The notes under the pieces were generated by a model. That model made no database searches. It saw only the letters and a program-made list of their open reading frames with translations, and was not told the DNA's origin. DNA of 9,080 bases from UBA668 sp031366885 (GTDB taxonomy: Bacteria > Actinomycetota > Acidimicrobiia > Acidimicrobiales > Ilumatobacteraceae). Positions 1 through 5,924 of this stretch are shown piece after piece. Within the stretch, counting starts at the first letter, position 1. Each line of letters starts with the position of its first letter. Location of the stretch: contig JANLPB010000388.1 of the NCBI GenBank assembly GCA_031366885.1, forward strand, positions 1 to 9,080, read 5' to 3'. The position numbers and the translations under genes are program-made.

Positions 1-217
1 CGGGCAAGCACGGCGGAACGAATCTGCTGACTGAGATCTAACACATGACCACGGTAGGCGGTCGATCCGTGTTCGGCGCTGCACGACTTCGTCAAAATCG
101 CCACTTCAGGAAGCGAACAAACGCGCCGATAGTGAATCCGAACGGTGGCGAGGGCAACCACGTCAACGCAAATGTCAACTACGACAGCCACGACTGAGGC
201 GGGAAGAACTCACCACT
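1..217. other. Upstream region, no confident gene
   Basis: No convincing gene is visible here. On the + strand a short open stretch enters from the left edge and stops at TAA 39-41; it could be the end of a gene outside the window, but 12 codons are too few to judge. The promoter of the response regulator at 218 should lie here, but I see no clear -35/-10 pair. A weak purine-rich stretch (GGCGGGAAG, about 198-206) may act as ribosome binding site for the ATG at 218. Confidence 0.4.
45..197 (+). CDS. Doubtful small ORF, 50 aa, unknown
   Basis: An ATG-started ORF of 50 codons ends 20 nt before the response regulator start. It begins MTTVGGRSVFGAARL and ends in an Asn-rich tail (NHVNANVNYDSHD). 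Codon third positions are mostly G or C only in its second half, so it is weakly gene-like. No ribosome binding site is clear and I recognise no family. It may be a leader peptide, the shifted remnant of an older gene, or chance. Confidence 0.15.
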   Translation: MTTVGGRSVFGAARLRQNRHFRKRTNAPIVNPNGGEGNHVNANVNYDSHD

Positions 218-1069
218 ATGGAACCCGACGCACAACTTGCACCACGAGTGCTGCTCGCCGTGGCTGATCCGCTGCTGCGGCGGGTTGCCTCCTCGGCGCT
301 CCGTGCGCGCGGCTACTCGGTGAGTGCCACCACAGAGGAGGAGGCAGCGCTGACGCTGGCGCGTTCCTTCTCCCCCGACGTCGTGATGGTGGACCTCGAA
401 CTCTCGAGCCCCGAAGGCGGCTACCTGTTCGACACCATGCGAGCCCTCACGGATGCGTACATCGTCGGCATTGCTCCCCCCGATGCCGACATTGCCCGCA
501 TCCGTGCACTTCGAGCGGGTGCCGACGACGTCGTCTCCGCCACTCTCAACCCCGACGAATTGGCTGCACGTTGTCAGGCGCTGCTGCGTCGACCCCGTCA
601 GCTGCATGCTCGCTGGGATCCCCTGCAAGCATCCGTCATCTCCCTCGGCGCGCTCACGGTTGACATCGGCCGCAAGGAGATCCGGGTTCACTCCATTGAT
701 GTTGCAGTGACGCGAATCGAGTTTGCACTCTTCGAGCAGCTCTGCCGCCGGCCCGCAGAGGTGTGCTCGCGGTCAGAACTCTTGGAGGAAGTCTGGGGTC
801 CGAACTGGGTAGGCGACACGCACGTCGTGGATGTCCATCTCAGCAACCTGCGCCGAAAGCTCCAGCAGCGAGCACCCGAACTGCGCTTCATCCACACCGT
901 CCGCGGCGTGGGCTTTCGACTCAGCAACGACCTGCTACGTGCGGACGAAGCGCCGCTCCTCGACAAGCCTCACGACAACGAGCCCAATGACAACGGGCCT
1001 CATGACAACGGGCCGACGCGCGGTCACGACGACGAGACCGAGACCGACCGCGAGTTGATCTCCGCATAG
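218..1069 (+). CDS. OmpR/PhoB-family response regulator with degenerate receiver
   Basis: A 283-aa cytoplasmic DNA-binding regulator. Residues 10-125 are a receiver domain and about 140-236 a winged-helix trans_reg_C domain, ending in the typical FIHTVRGVGFRL wing. The receiver keeps Asp17 and the presumed phospho-acceptor Asp59 (VVMVDLEL). The usual acidic residue before Asp17 is Ala16, the switch Thr is Ile85 and the invariant Lys is Ala108 (VVSATL instead of YLTKPF). Phosphotransfer signalling is therefore probably altered, as in atypical response regulators. No histidine kinase lies beside it. The C-terminus is extended past the wing by about 45 residues rich in Asp, Asn and Pro, including three pentapeptide repeats (251-265). 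ATG at 218 gives a normal N-terminus. The family call is firm; the target genes are unknown. Confidence 0.92.
   Translation: MEPDAQLAPRVLLAVADPLLRRVASSALRARGYSVSATTEEEAALTLARSFSPDVVMVDLELSSPEGGYLFDTMRALTDAYIVGIAPPDADIARIRALRAGADDVVSATLNPDELAARCQALLRRPRQLHARWDPLQASVISLGALTVDIGRKEIRVHSIDVAVTRIEFALFEQLCRRPAEVCSRSELLEEVWGPNWVGDTHVVDVHLSNLRRKLQQRAPELRFIHTVRGVGFRLSNDLLRADEAPLLDKPHDNEPNDNGPHDNGPTRGHDDETETDRELISA
968..1012 (+). repeat. 15-bp tandem repeat x3 in response regulator tail
   Basis: Three consecutive 15-bp units (968-982, 983-997, 998-1012) of the form CC-(T/A)-CA-(C/T)-GACAACG-(A/G)-G encode PHDNE, PNDNG and PHDNG. The array is in frame and lies after the DNA-binding domain, so it changes only a charged, probably disordered tail. 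It looks like a slippage-generated minisatellite. Confidence 0.85.
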
Positions 1070-1077
1070 GACGGCCC

Positions 1078-1199
1078 TCCGAGTGCCACGCCCCCTGTCC
1101 GAGTGGGACAGCCCCATCCGAGTGGGCACTCGCACCCCGGGATGCGAGTACGCACTCGGATGGCACGCAGGCACTCGCACTGATGCACTGTCACTCGGA
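1078..1199. repeat. 122-bp imperfect palindrome of TCCGAGTG boxes
   Basis: The left arm 1078-1138 and right arm 1139-1199 align without gaps as inverted copies, about 43 of 61 positions by hand count, centred on CCC|GGG at 1138/1139. The conserved parts are boxes: TCCGAGTG at 1078, 1098 and 1117 on the + strand, mirrored by CACTCGGA at 1153, CACTCGCA at 1172 and CACTCGGA at 1192. Box spacing is 19-20 nt on each side. The inner 20-nt arms (1115-1134 and 1143-1162) pair at 18 of 20 positions around an 8-nt loop. The element starts 8 nt after the response regulator stop, and its last box supplies the Ser-Glu-stop codons of the convergent eamA gene. It may act as a bidirectional terminator, a multi-site protein-binding element or a mobile repeat. 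Confidence 0.85.
1115..1162. terminator. Candidate bidirectional hairpin terminator
   Basis: Arms 1115-1134 and 1143-1162 form a long stem (18 of 20 pairs, a small internal mismatch, loop CCCCGGGA) between two convergent genes. There is no T-run on either side, so intrinsic termination is not assured. Position and symmetry make termination or mRNA 3'-end protection the simplest role. It is the core of the larger palindrome. Confidence 0.45.
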
Positions 1200-2102
1200 T
1201 GTAGTGGCGGGAGTGAGTGCTCGCTGTAGCTCAGGGTTGAGGACGGATAGCCGTTGTGGGCGCAGGGCGACCATGACACCAGCGAGCAACAGCAGGCCGC
1301 CGCAGAGTTCTGCTGCGTTTGGCTCTTGGTCCAGCAGCACCCACGCGGATGCCATCGCGACGACCGGGGCCAGCAGCACCCACGGGACAACCGACGCGGC
1401 GGCGTAGCGCGAGAGCAAGTTGTTGAACACGGCGTAGCCCACCAGCGACGCCAAGCCCGCTGTGTAGAGGCTGGACACTGCGGCCTTCCACGAGAAGTCG
1501 GCCAGCGCGGTGCCGACCGCATGGGGGCCGTCCAACAACAATGACAGGACGAACAGCGGAATCGGCACCACCAGCGCGGACCACACCGTCAGCGACAGGC
1601 CGCCCTGAATACCCGACGACCGCGCGACGACATTGCCGATGCCCCATGACAACCCGCCCAGCAGGCAGAGCACCAAGGCGATGACAGGCACGTGCCCGCC
1701 TCGGCCCACAGCGACGACGGCCAACCCGATGGCCCCCACTGCGACGCCCGCTACCTGAGGCCGTGTCGGCAGCTCACGAAGGCGGACGGCCGCGATCACG
1801 ATGGTGAAGATCACCTGCGACTGCAGCACGAGTGCCGCGAGACCGGGCGGCATGCCAGCGTGCATTGCCGAGTACAGCAACGCGAACTGGCCCAGCGACA
1901 TGAACAGACCGATCGCCGCCACGGTTCGCCACGGTGCATCCGGTCGGCGCAGGAGGAATGCCGCCGGACAGACGACCAACGTGAAGCGGATCGCGGCGAA
2001 CAAGAGCGGCGGCACCCCGTGCATGCCCCAGCTGATGACCACGAAGTTGAACCCCCAGATGGTGGCAACCAGCGCAGCACGAAGCGAGTCTCGGGGGTTC
2101 AT
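1191..2102 (-). CDS. eamA: EamA-like DMT-superfamily exporter
   Basis: An inner-membrane transporter of about 303 aa with roughly ten hydrophobic segments arranged as two EamA halves. The sequence resembles E. coli EamA (YdeD), the O-acetylserine/cysteine exporter, along its length: a start like WGFNFVVISWGMHGVPPL, then the AGMPPGLAALVLQSQ stretch, and later SLTVWSALVVPIPLF and ASLVGYAVFNNLL. Start choice: the frame stays open to an ATG at 2177, but the ATG at 2102 (MNPRDSLRAALV) puts the first membrane helix where the family has it; the upstream 25 residues are polar and unlike the family. No ribosome binding site is clear. It is divergent from a LysR gene 73 bp away, which probably regulates it. 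The last codons lie inside the 122-bp palindrome. The family is sure; the substrate (cysteine-pathway metabolites or other amino acids) is inferred. Confidence 0.85.
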   Translation of the reverse strand: MNPRDSLRAALVATIWGFNFVVISWGMHGVPPLLFAAIRFTLVVCPAAFLLRRPDAPWRTVAAIGLFMSLGQFALLYSAMHAGMPPGLAALVLQSQVIFTIVIAAVRLRELPTRPQVAGVAVGAIGLAVVAVGRGGHVPVIALVLCLLGGLSWGIGNVVARSSGIQGGLSLTVWSALVVPIPLFVLSLLLDGPHAVGTALADFSWKAAVSSLYTAGLASLVGYAVFNNLLSRYAAASVVPWVLLAPVVAMASAWVLLDQEPNAAELCGGLLLLAGVMVALRPQRLSVLNPELQRALTPATTSE

Positions 2103-2175
2103 GTCGTACACAGTCGCACGATCATCAATGAAGCACCAGCGAATGGTTGTTTGTTTCTTCATGTAGCGTTGCTTC
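2103..2175. promoter_or_regulatory. eamA/lysR divergent promoter with inverted repeat
   Basis: This 73-bp gap is more AT-rich than its surroundings and should hold both promoters. ATGAAGC at 2128-2134 is mirrored by GCTTCAT at 2171-2177; extending both to 15 nt (2120-2134 and 2171-2185) gives 11 of 15 matching positions. CTTCATG also occurs at 2157-2163, 15 nt before its copy at 2172-2178. Such spaced repeats in a divergent gap fit LysR-type recognition and activation sites. The right copy covers the lysR ATG. A possible -10 for lysR is TAGCGT at 2164-2169, 6 nt before the start. Confidence 0.5.
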
Positions 2176-3066
2176 ATGATCGATCTCGAGGGCCTGATCT
2201 CACTTCGCGCCGTCGACGCTCACGGGTCAGTGGTGGCCGCTGCCACGGCGTTGGGGTTCACCCCAAGCGCCGTCTCACAGCAGGTGAAGCGCCTTGAGCG
2301 CCAAGCTGGCGTTGCCTTGCTTGAACGCGTGGGCCGCGGCGTGATGTTGACCGAGCAGGGCCGCCACCTCGTCGACCAAGGCGCACGCCTGCTGACCGAC
2401 CTGGAGGAGATCGAGGCCAGCCTGCACCGCAGCGCCAACACCGTCGCCGGCCCGCTGCGACTTGCTGCGTTCTCGACCGCGATGCGCGGCCTCGTCGCCC
2501 CGGCACTGCCGGGTTTGCTGGCGACGTATCCCGAACTGCAGGTGAGCCTGACCGAACACGAGCCGTGGGACACCATCGATCTGGTGGCCGCTGGCCACTG
2601 CGAGGTTGGCCTTGTACACAGCTGGGGCACGACCCCTCTTGCGATACCCGAGCACGTGCACGCTGTTGTCCTCGCGCACGACGTCGCCGATGTACTGGTG
2701 CCCGCTGGCCATCGCCTCGCCGGTCGCATACGCGTGTCACCGAAGGACCTCATCAACGAAGCCTGGATCGCCACGCCGGAAGGCACCATCTGTCGCGAGT
2801 GGCTGCAGCGGATGCACGACGGCATGCCGCATCCGCCGCGCATCGCTCATCAGTCAGTCGAGTTCGAAACCCATATCGCGCTCGTGGCAGCCGGTCTCGG
2901 GATCGCCCTGGTCCCTCGTCTCGGCCGAGCCGAACAGCCCGCCGGCGTGGTGGCCGTCGCCGTCCACAATCCAGAGCCGACGCGCGAGATCACCGCGCTC
3001 CATCGCCGAAGCATGAGCCACTCCCCCGCCGTCACCGCCGTGATCGAAGCCCTCCGCCGCCGGTAA
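2176..3066 (+). CDS. LysR-type transcriptional regulator
   Basis: A 296-aa cytoplasmic regulator of standard LTTR length. Residues 1-60 form the winged HTH (FTPSAVSQQVKRLERQAGVALLERVGRGVMLTEQG read across it), followed by the linker helix and a periplasmic-binding-protein-like effector domain from about 90 to 290 (PLRLAAFSTAMRGLVAPALPG, then EVGLVH, then GLGIALVPRL). It is transcribed divergently from the EamA-like exporter, the classic arrangement for a LysR regulator and its target, so it probably controls that exporter in response to an amino acid or related metabolite. No Shine-Dalgarno precedes the ATG at 2176; a TAGCGT -10 six nt upstream would give a leaderless mRNA. The stop at 3064-3066 faces the toxin remnant. 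The ligand cannot be read from sequence. Confidence 0.92.
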   Translation: MIDLEGLISLRAVDAHGSVVAAATALGFTPSAVSQQVKRLERQAGVALLERVGRGVMLTEQGRHLVDQGARLLTDLEEIEASLHRSANTVAGPLRLAAFSTAMRGLVAPALPGLLATYPELQVSLTEHEPWDTIDLVAAGHCEVGLVHSWGTTPLAIPEHVHAVVLAHDVADVLVPAGHRLAGRIRVSPKDLINEAWIATPEGTICREWLQRMHDGMPHPPRIAHQSVEFETHIALVAAGLGIALVPRLGRAEQPAGVVAVAVHNPEPTREITALHRRSMSHSPAVTAVIEALRRR

Positions 3067-3073
3067 GGCAAGA

Positions 3074-3352
3074 TCATCGCGAGCGATACACCGTCGATCG
3101 ATGGTCGATTCGGTGCACAACCACTCACCCCGGCTCGTCAAGAATCTTGTAGATGATTCGGTACGCGCCACGTCGAGCCGAATGAAACCCCACGAGCTCT
3201 CGACGAAGGGCGCCGCTTACTTGCCACGGGCTGCCCAAAAGTGCGCCGAACATGAACTCCGCAATTGCTGCCGCCCTTCCTTCAGGAAGTGGCGAGAGTT
3301 CCCGCTGCGCTGAAGCGGTCACACTGAGTTTGTAGGGTCCGGACGCCGCCAG
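3074..3352 (-). pseudogene. RelE/ParE-type toxin, interrupted by in-frame stop
   Basis: The reading frame gives LAASGPYKLSVTASAQRELS, then LPEG and so on through FHSARRGAYRIIYKILDEPG, a stop TGA (3125-3127), then VVVHRIDHRSTVYRSR and a second TGA at 3074-3076. The piece after the first stop is the expected last strand of RelE-type mRNA-cleaving toxins and stays in the same frame, so a single nonsense change (for example CGA to TGA) has split an 80- to 90-residue gene. At the expected start is CTG (3350-3352); the first usual start codon is GTG at 3320-3322, inside the first strand. The 65-aa product from that GTG would lack the C-terminal catalytic strand and is probably inactive. It follows the antitoxin remnant, as in intact loci. 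Sequencing error at the stop is the main alternative. Confidence 0.8.
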
Positions 3353-3494
3353 GTCGAAACCTATTTCCTGTTGCGACTGGGATGCAAGGCCGCAACTCTT
3401 CGCCGGTGATGAAGTGGCCCGCAGCGAACTCCCGCTCCGATTCCGCTAGTTCTGCCATGGCCACTGGGTCAGACATGACTTGAATTGCAGTCAT
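3282..3494 (-). pseudogene. Truncated Phd/YefM-type antitoxin
   Basis: A 70-aa ORF starting at ATG 3494. Its first 35 residues (MSDPVAMAELAESEREFAAG then ITGEELR) match the C-terminal, toxin-binding half of Phd/YefM-type antitoxins. The N-terminal DNA-binding half, some 45-50 residues, is missing: upstream the frame runs into the 3' end of imuB, whose stop is only 16 nt away. The last 35 residues (RPCIPVATGNR onwards) look out of frame. Moving by one base after EELR reads ALHPSRNRK and a stop at 3361-3363, 8 nt before the toxin's expected start, which would be a normal antitoxin end; a 1-bp indel is therefore likely. The remnant could still be translated by coupling to imuB but should not repress transcription. 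Confidence 0.65.
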
Positions 3495-3510
3495 GGTTTC
3501 GTCCCCGTCG

Positions 3511-5106
3511 CTAGGCGTACTCGGCGGCGAGCCACCATTGGCCGCGCTCAACGGTGAGTAGCAGTAACGCACCGGACTGGGTGAGGATTTGGAAGCGAGC
3601 GAGGCGGCGATGGCGAGCGGCGTCCCACCAGCGCTCCTCCACCAGCCACGGGCCCGCCCACGACTGGATGCCATCGAGCGAGCCACCAACCTGCACGGCA
3701 TACGGCGGCGAGCTGACGGTACCCCTGCCGGTGACCCTCACCGAGGCACCGGTGATATCGAGCACGGAGACAGGTCGCAGTGGATGATGCACCACTGCGG
3801 GCGACGGCGCTGGCAGCCGACCGGGCCACGGGTGATTCGGCACGGCCAGCCGCTCGGCGGGTTCCAACAGGCCGGCGGTGACTGCCGGCGTCCAGGTGTA
3901 CGCATCATGCGGCTGCCGGCCACCCTGGGCCGCAGGCACCAACACCTGCTGTTCCCCGGCAACTGCCACCAGGCGCGCAACGGCACGCACCGCCCACTCG
4001 TCGGCTTGCGTCCGACCACCCCAGAGACCCAACTGCACACCATCGTCGCTCCGGACCTCGGCCGGGTCCAGCCGCAGCAACGCCACCCCCGCGGTGATGG
4101 CACCGTGCTGCGCCCACGCATCCAGTTGCCAGCGCACGCGCTCGACCATCGCTGCTGCACTGAGCCCGCTGCTGCGATACCACAGGCGTTCACTCTGCTC
4201 GCCGTGCTCGGTTTCGGCGGTGACCACCAGACGCGTGCACACCTGACCATCGGCCGCCAACACGCCGACGAGTTCCTCTGCCAACTGGCGAGCGACGAAC
4301 ACCAACGCATCTGAGTGGAACACCGGCTGCTCGAAGACGCGCTGCACCTGCAGACCTGCCGGCGGGTCGTGGGTGCCGGGCAGCCGATCGTCGCCACCGC
4401 CCGAAAGTCGGTGGGCAAAGCGACCAAGGGGGCCGAAGCGCGCCACCACATCGGCCTCGGGGAGCGCGGCGAGCGGACCCAGATGATGAATTCCCAGCCG
4501 GTTGAGCAGGTGCACGAACTCAGGTGATACACCCGCCACGACCGACAGCAGCCGCACCGGCAGCGGGGCCAGGAACGCAGCTGTCGCCTGCGACCCCGGC
4601 TCGATGACCACTGGTTCACCACAGCGCGCCGAACGACGGGCAGCAATACCGGCCGCGAAGCGCCCATCGGCCACACCGATGCCAAACGCACCAACGGCGG
4701 CCAGCGAGAGTTGCGCCGCAGCGGTTGCCGTGGAAGCCACCGATGCGGCCATTGCCGCGTCGCCACCGAAGTAGCGCGACGGCCCGCGTGACACAAAGGT
4801 GAGCGTGCCGGGCTCGGTGACCTCGATCCGCGGCACCATCACCCCGACCGCTCGCACCACCGGTTCGAAGGCGCGAGCGTCGCGAGCGGGGTCGTGCTGC
4901 TCGATGCGGACCAATGGGCAGCGAGCCTGCGCATCGCGACGACGCTGACCGACAGCGACGCCTTCCGCACCCGCCGCCAACGAGTGGGCAACCACGCGAT
5001 TCGCGTGCAATACCGCAATCGGTTCGCGGGTTACACCAACAGCCGGCCCAGCAGCAGCAGCAACGACAGGCCAGTGCGGGCACCACAGCACCCCCAGGCG
5101 TGGCAC
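3511..5106 (-). CDS. imuB: ImuB-like Y-family polymerase homologue
   Basis: A 531-aa protein of the ImuB family, the non-catalytic Y-family polymerase that links ImuA and DnaE2 to the beta sliding clamp for SOS mutagenesis. It opens with LGVLWCPHWPVVAA, the ImuB version of the first palm strand, where active Y-polymerases have catalytic acidic residues; here the position has His11. The second catalytic site is also gone (TLTFVSRGPSRYFGG, 102-115). A clamp-binding motif, QLGLWG, sits at 358-363, as in mycobacterial ImuB. The conserved C-terminal domain ends with RWWDAARHRRLARFQ and GQWWLAAEYA. The GTG start at 5106 lies 6 nt after the imuA stop, and AGGCGG spanning that gap is a plausible ribosome binding site, so translation is coupled to imuA. 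It should be induced from the LexA box upstream of imuA. No dnaE2 is in the window. Confidence 0.92.
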   Translation of the reverse strand: MPRLGVLWCPHWPVVAAAAGPAVGVTREPIAVLHANRVVAHSLAAGAEGVAVGQRRRDAQARCPLVRIEQHDPARDARAFEPVVRAVGVMVPRIEVTEPGTLTFVSRGPSRYFGGDAAMAASVASTATAAAQLSLAAVGAFGIGVADGRFAAGIAARRSARCGEPVVIEPGSQATAAFLAPLPVRLLSVVAGVSPEFVHLLNRLGIHHLGPLAALPEADVVARFGPLGRFAHRLSGGGDDRLPGTHDPPAGLQVQRVFEQPVFHSDALVFVARQLAEELVGVLAADGQVCTRLVVTAETEHGEQSERLWYRSSGLSAAAMVERVRWQLDAWAQHGAITAGVALLRLDPAEVRSDDGVQLGLWGGRTQADEWAVRAVARLVAVAGEQQVLVPAAQGGRQPHDAYTWTPAVTAGLLEPAERLAVPNHPWPGRLPAPSPAVVHHPLRPVSVLDITGASVRVTGRGTVSSPPYAVQVGGSLDGIQSWAGPWLVEERWWDAARHRRLARFQILTQSGALLLLTVERGQWWLAAEYA

Positions 5107-5112
5107 AGCCGC

Positions 5113-5880
5113 CTACCCGGTGCGCCGCAGCGCAGGCGCGGGCGCGGCGGCAGCAGCAGCAGCGATGGAGACGACGGATTCCACTGCACCGTCGGCGGTG
5201 GGCAACCACATCTCGCAGCGACGTGGGCGTGGCACCCGGCGACCACTGAGCTGCACACTGACACGGCGGCCGCGAGCTACGCCGTGACCATCGCCCAGCC
5301 CCTGCCAGACAGCATCCGTTGCCTCGAACCGCAAGTCGGCCCCGAACACACCCGGCGCGCCCACGCTGACACCAGTGGACACGACGCCAGTGGACACGAC
5401 GCCAGTGGACACGACCGACAGCATCACTGCACCGCGCGATTGCAGCCGAGCCACGAGCCGACGGGCGGTGACGGCCTTCACCGCCTGTGCGCCAGGGCCG
5501 AGCAGCAGCACATCGAAGCCGTCGATCATTGCGGCCAACACTTCGGCCCACTGCCCGTCGTCGAAACGTGGCGTTGGCTCGGCCACCATCACCAACCGCT
5601 CGGGCGCCACCCCCAGCTCGACTGCCGCGGCAACACCCACTTGCGCCAGACCAGCAACCCCCACCCAGGCACCAGCGAGCGACGGGCCAGCCGCCAACGC
5701 GAGTGCCAGCGACACGGCTGCGGAACCCGCACACTCCACCACACTGCCGCGCTGCATTACCGCCTGGGGCAGCAGCTCCTCAAAGGCGGGCAGCATTGCA
5801 ATGGTGCGTTGCTGCGCCGCTGCTCCTGACAACAACCCGCTGCCGGCGAGGTCGGCGAGATTGGTGGACCCACGAGGCAT
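5113..5880 (-). CDS. imuA: ImuA-like RecA/SulA-related mutasome protein
   Basis: A 255-aa protein encoded directly before imuB and recognised mainly by context and general shape: a RecA-like fold with hydrophobic strands (AWVGVAGLA, FDVLLLGPG, AVMLSVV) and an N-terminal segment VVECAGSAAVSLALALAAG at the Walker A position. The GKT/GKS is absent there, as in actinobacterial ImuA', so ATP binding is doubtful. It acts with ImuB and DnaE2 in translesion synthesis. Residues 156-170 are three VVSTG repeats placed before the last core strand, which is unusual for the family. The C-terminus ends in a poly-alanine run (IAAAAAAAPAPALRRTG). ATG at 5880 is preceded by TAACGT (5887-5892), 6 nt away, so the mRNA may be leaderless, with a LexA box just upstream. 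Confidence 0.82.
   Translation of the reverse strand: MPRGSTNLADLAGSGLLSGAAAQQRTIAMLPAFEELLPQAVMQRGSVVECAGSAAVSLALALAAGPSLAGAWVGVAGLAQVGVAAAVELGVAPERLVMVAEPTPRFDDGQWAEVLAAMIDGFDVLLLGPGAQAVKAVTARRLVARLQSRGAVMLSVVSTGVVSTGVVSTGVSVGAPGVFGADLRFEATDAVWQGLGDGHGVARGRRVSVQLSGRRVPRPRRCEMWLPTADGAVESVVSIAAAAAAAPAPALRRTG
5136..5166 (-). repeat. GCN/GCA microsatellite coding poly-alanine in imuA
   Basis: A run of GCG, GGC and GCA-type triplets, including four GCA units in a row, encodes the alanine-rich C-terminal tail of imuA. Triplet repeats of this type are slippage-prone but stay in frame. Confidence 0.6.
5368..5412 (-). repeat. 15-bp tandem repeat x3 inside imuA
   Basis: Three 15-bp units, GAC-(A/G)-CCAGTGGACAC, at 5368-5382, 5383-5397 and 5398-5412 differ at one base only (A in the first). 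They encode VVSTG three times in the imuA protein. The array keeps frame and extends a strand-like stretch. Low divergence points to recent expansion by slippage, so copy number may vary between strains. Confidence 0.9.
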
Positions 5881-5886
5881 CCCGAC

Positions 5887-5907
5887 ACGTTATCGAACGT
5901 ACGTACG
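5887..5907 (-). promoter_or_regulatory. LexA (SOS) box and -10 of imuAB
   Basis: CGAACGTACGTACG at 5894-5907 matches the actinobacterial and Gram-positive SOS box CGAAC-N4-GTTCG with one mismatch (GTACG for GTTCG). It sits 14 bp before the imuA ATG and directly next to a TAACGT -10 element (5887-5892), so bound LexA would block initiation. The core CGTACGTACG is a perfect 10-bp palindrome. It lies in the 44-bp gap after the B12 regulator gene. Control of imuAB by LexA is established in mycobacteria; here it is inferred from the site. Confidence 0.8.
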
Positions 5908-5924
5908 CTTTGCCAGCGGAATTT

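Noticed and set aside
968..1012. Possible CRISPR-like repeats
   Set aside because: Units are directly adjacent, without spacers and in frame inside a gene; the same holds for 5368-5412.
1231..1647. 138-codon - strand frame inside eamA
   Set aside because: Alternative frame of the transporter gene with Arg/Gly-rich, motif-free translation.
2103..2177. 25-residue N-terminal extension of eamA (starts at 2177 or 2162)
   Set aside because: Polar, unlike the family N-terminus, and would overlap the lysR start; ATG 2102 fits the first membrane helix.
3125..3127. TGA in the toxin gene read as selenocysteine or programmed readthrough
   Set aside because: The position is not a catalytic cysteine site in this family and no selenocysteine insertion hairpin was recognised; a nonsense mutation or read error is simpler.
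3589..4314. Long + strand open frame opposite imuB (241 codons)
   Set aside because: Antisense shadow of a GC-rich gene; its translation is low-complexity (Arg, His, Pro, Gln) with no recognisable domain, while the - strand frame is clearly ImuB.
4616..5734. 372-codon - strand frame overlapping imuA and imuB
   Set aside because: Out of frame with both recognised proteins and dominated by Arg, Gly and Cys; no family resemblance.
4894..5829. Long + strand open frame opposite imuA and the imuB start (311 codons)
   Set aside because: It crosses two opposing real genes, is rich in His, Gln, Arg and Ser, and has no motifs; a compositional artefact.
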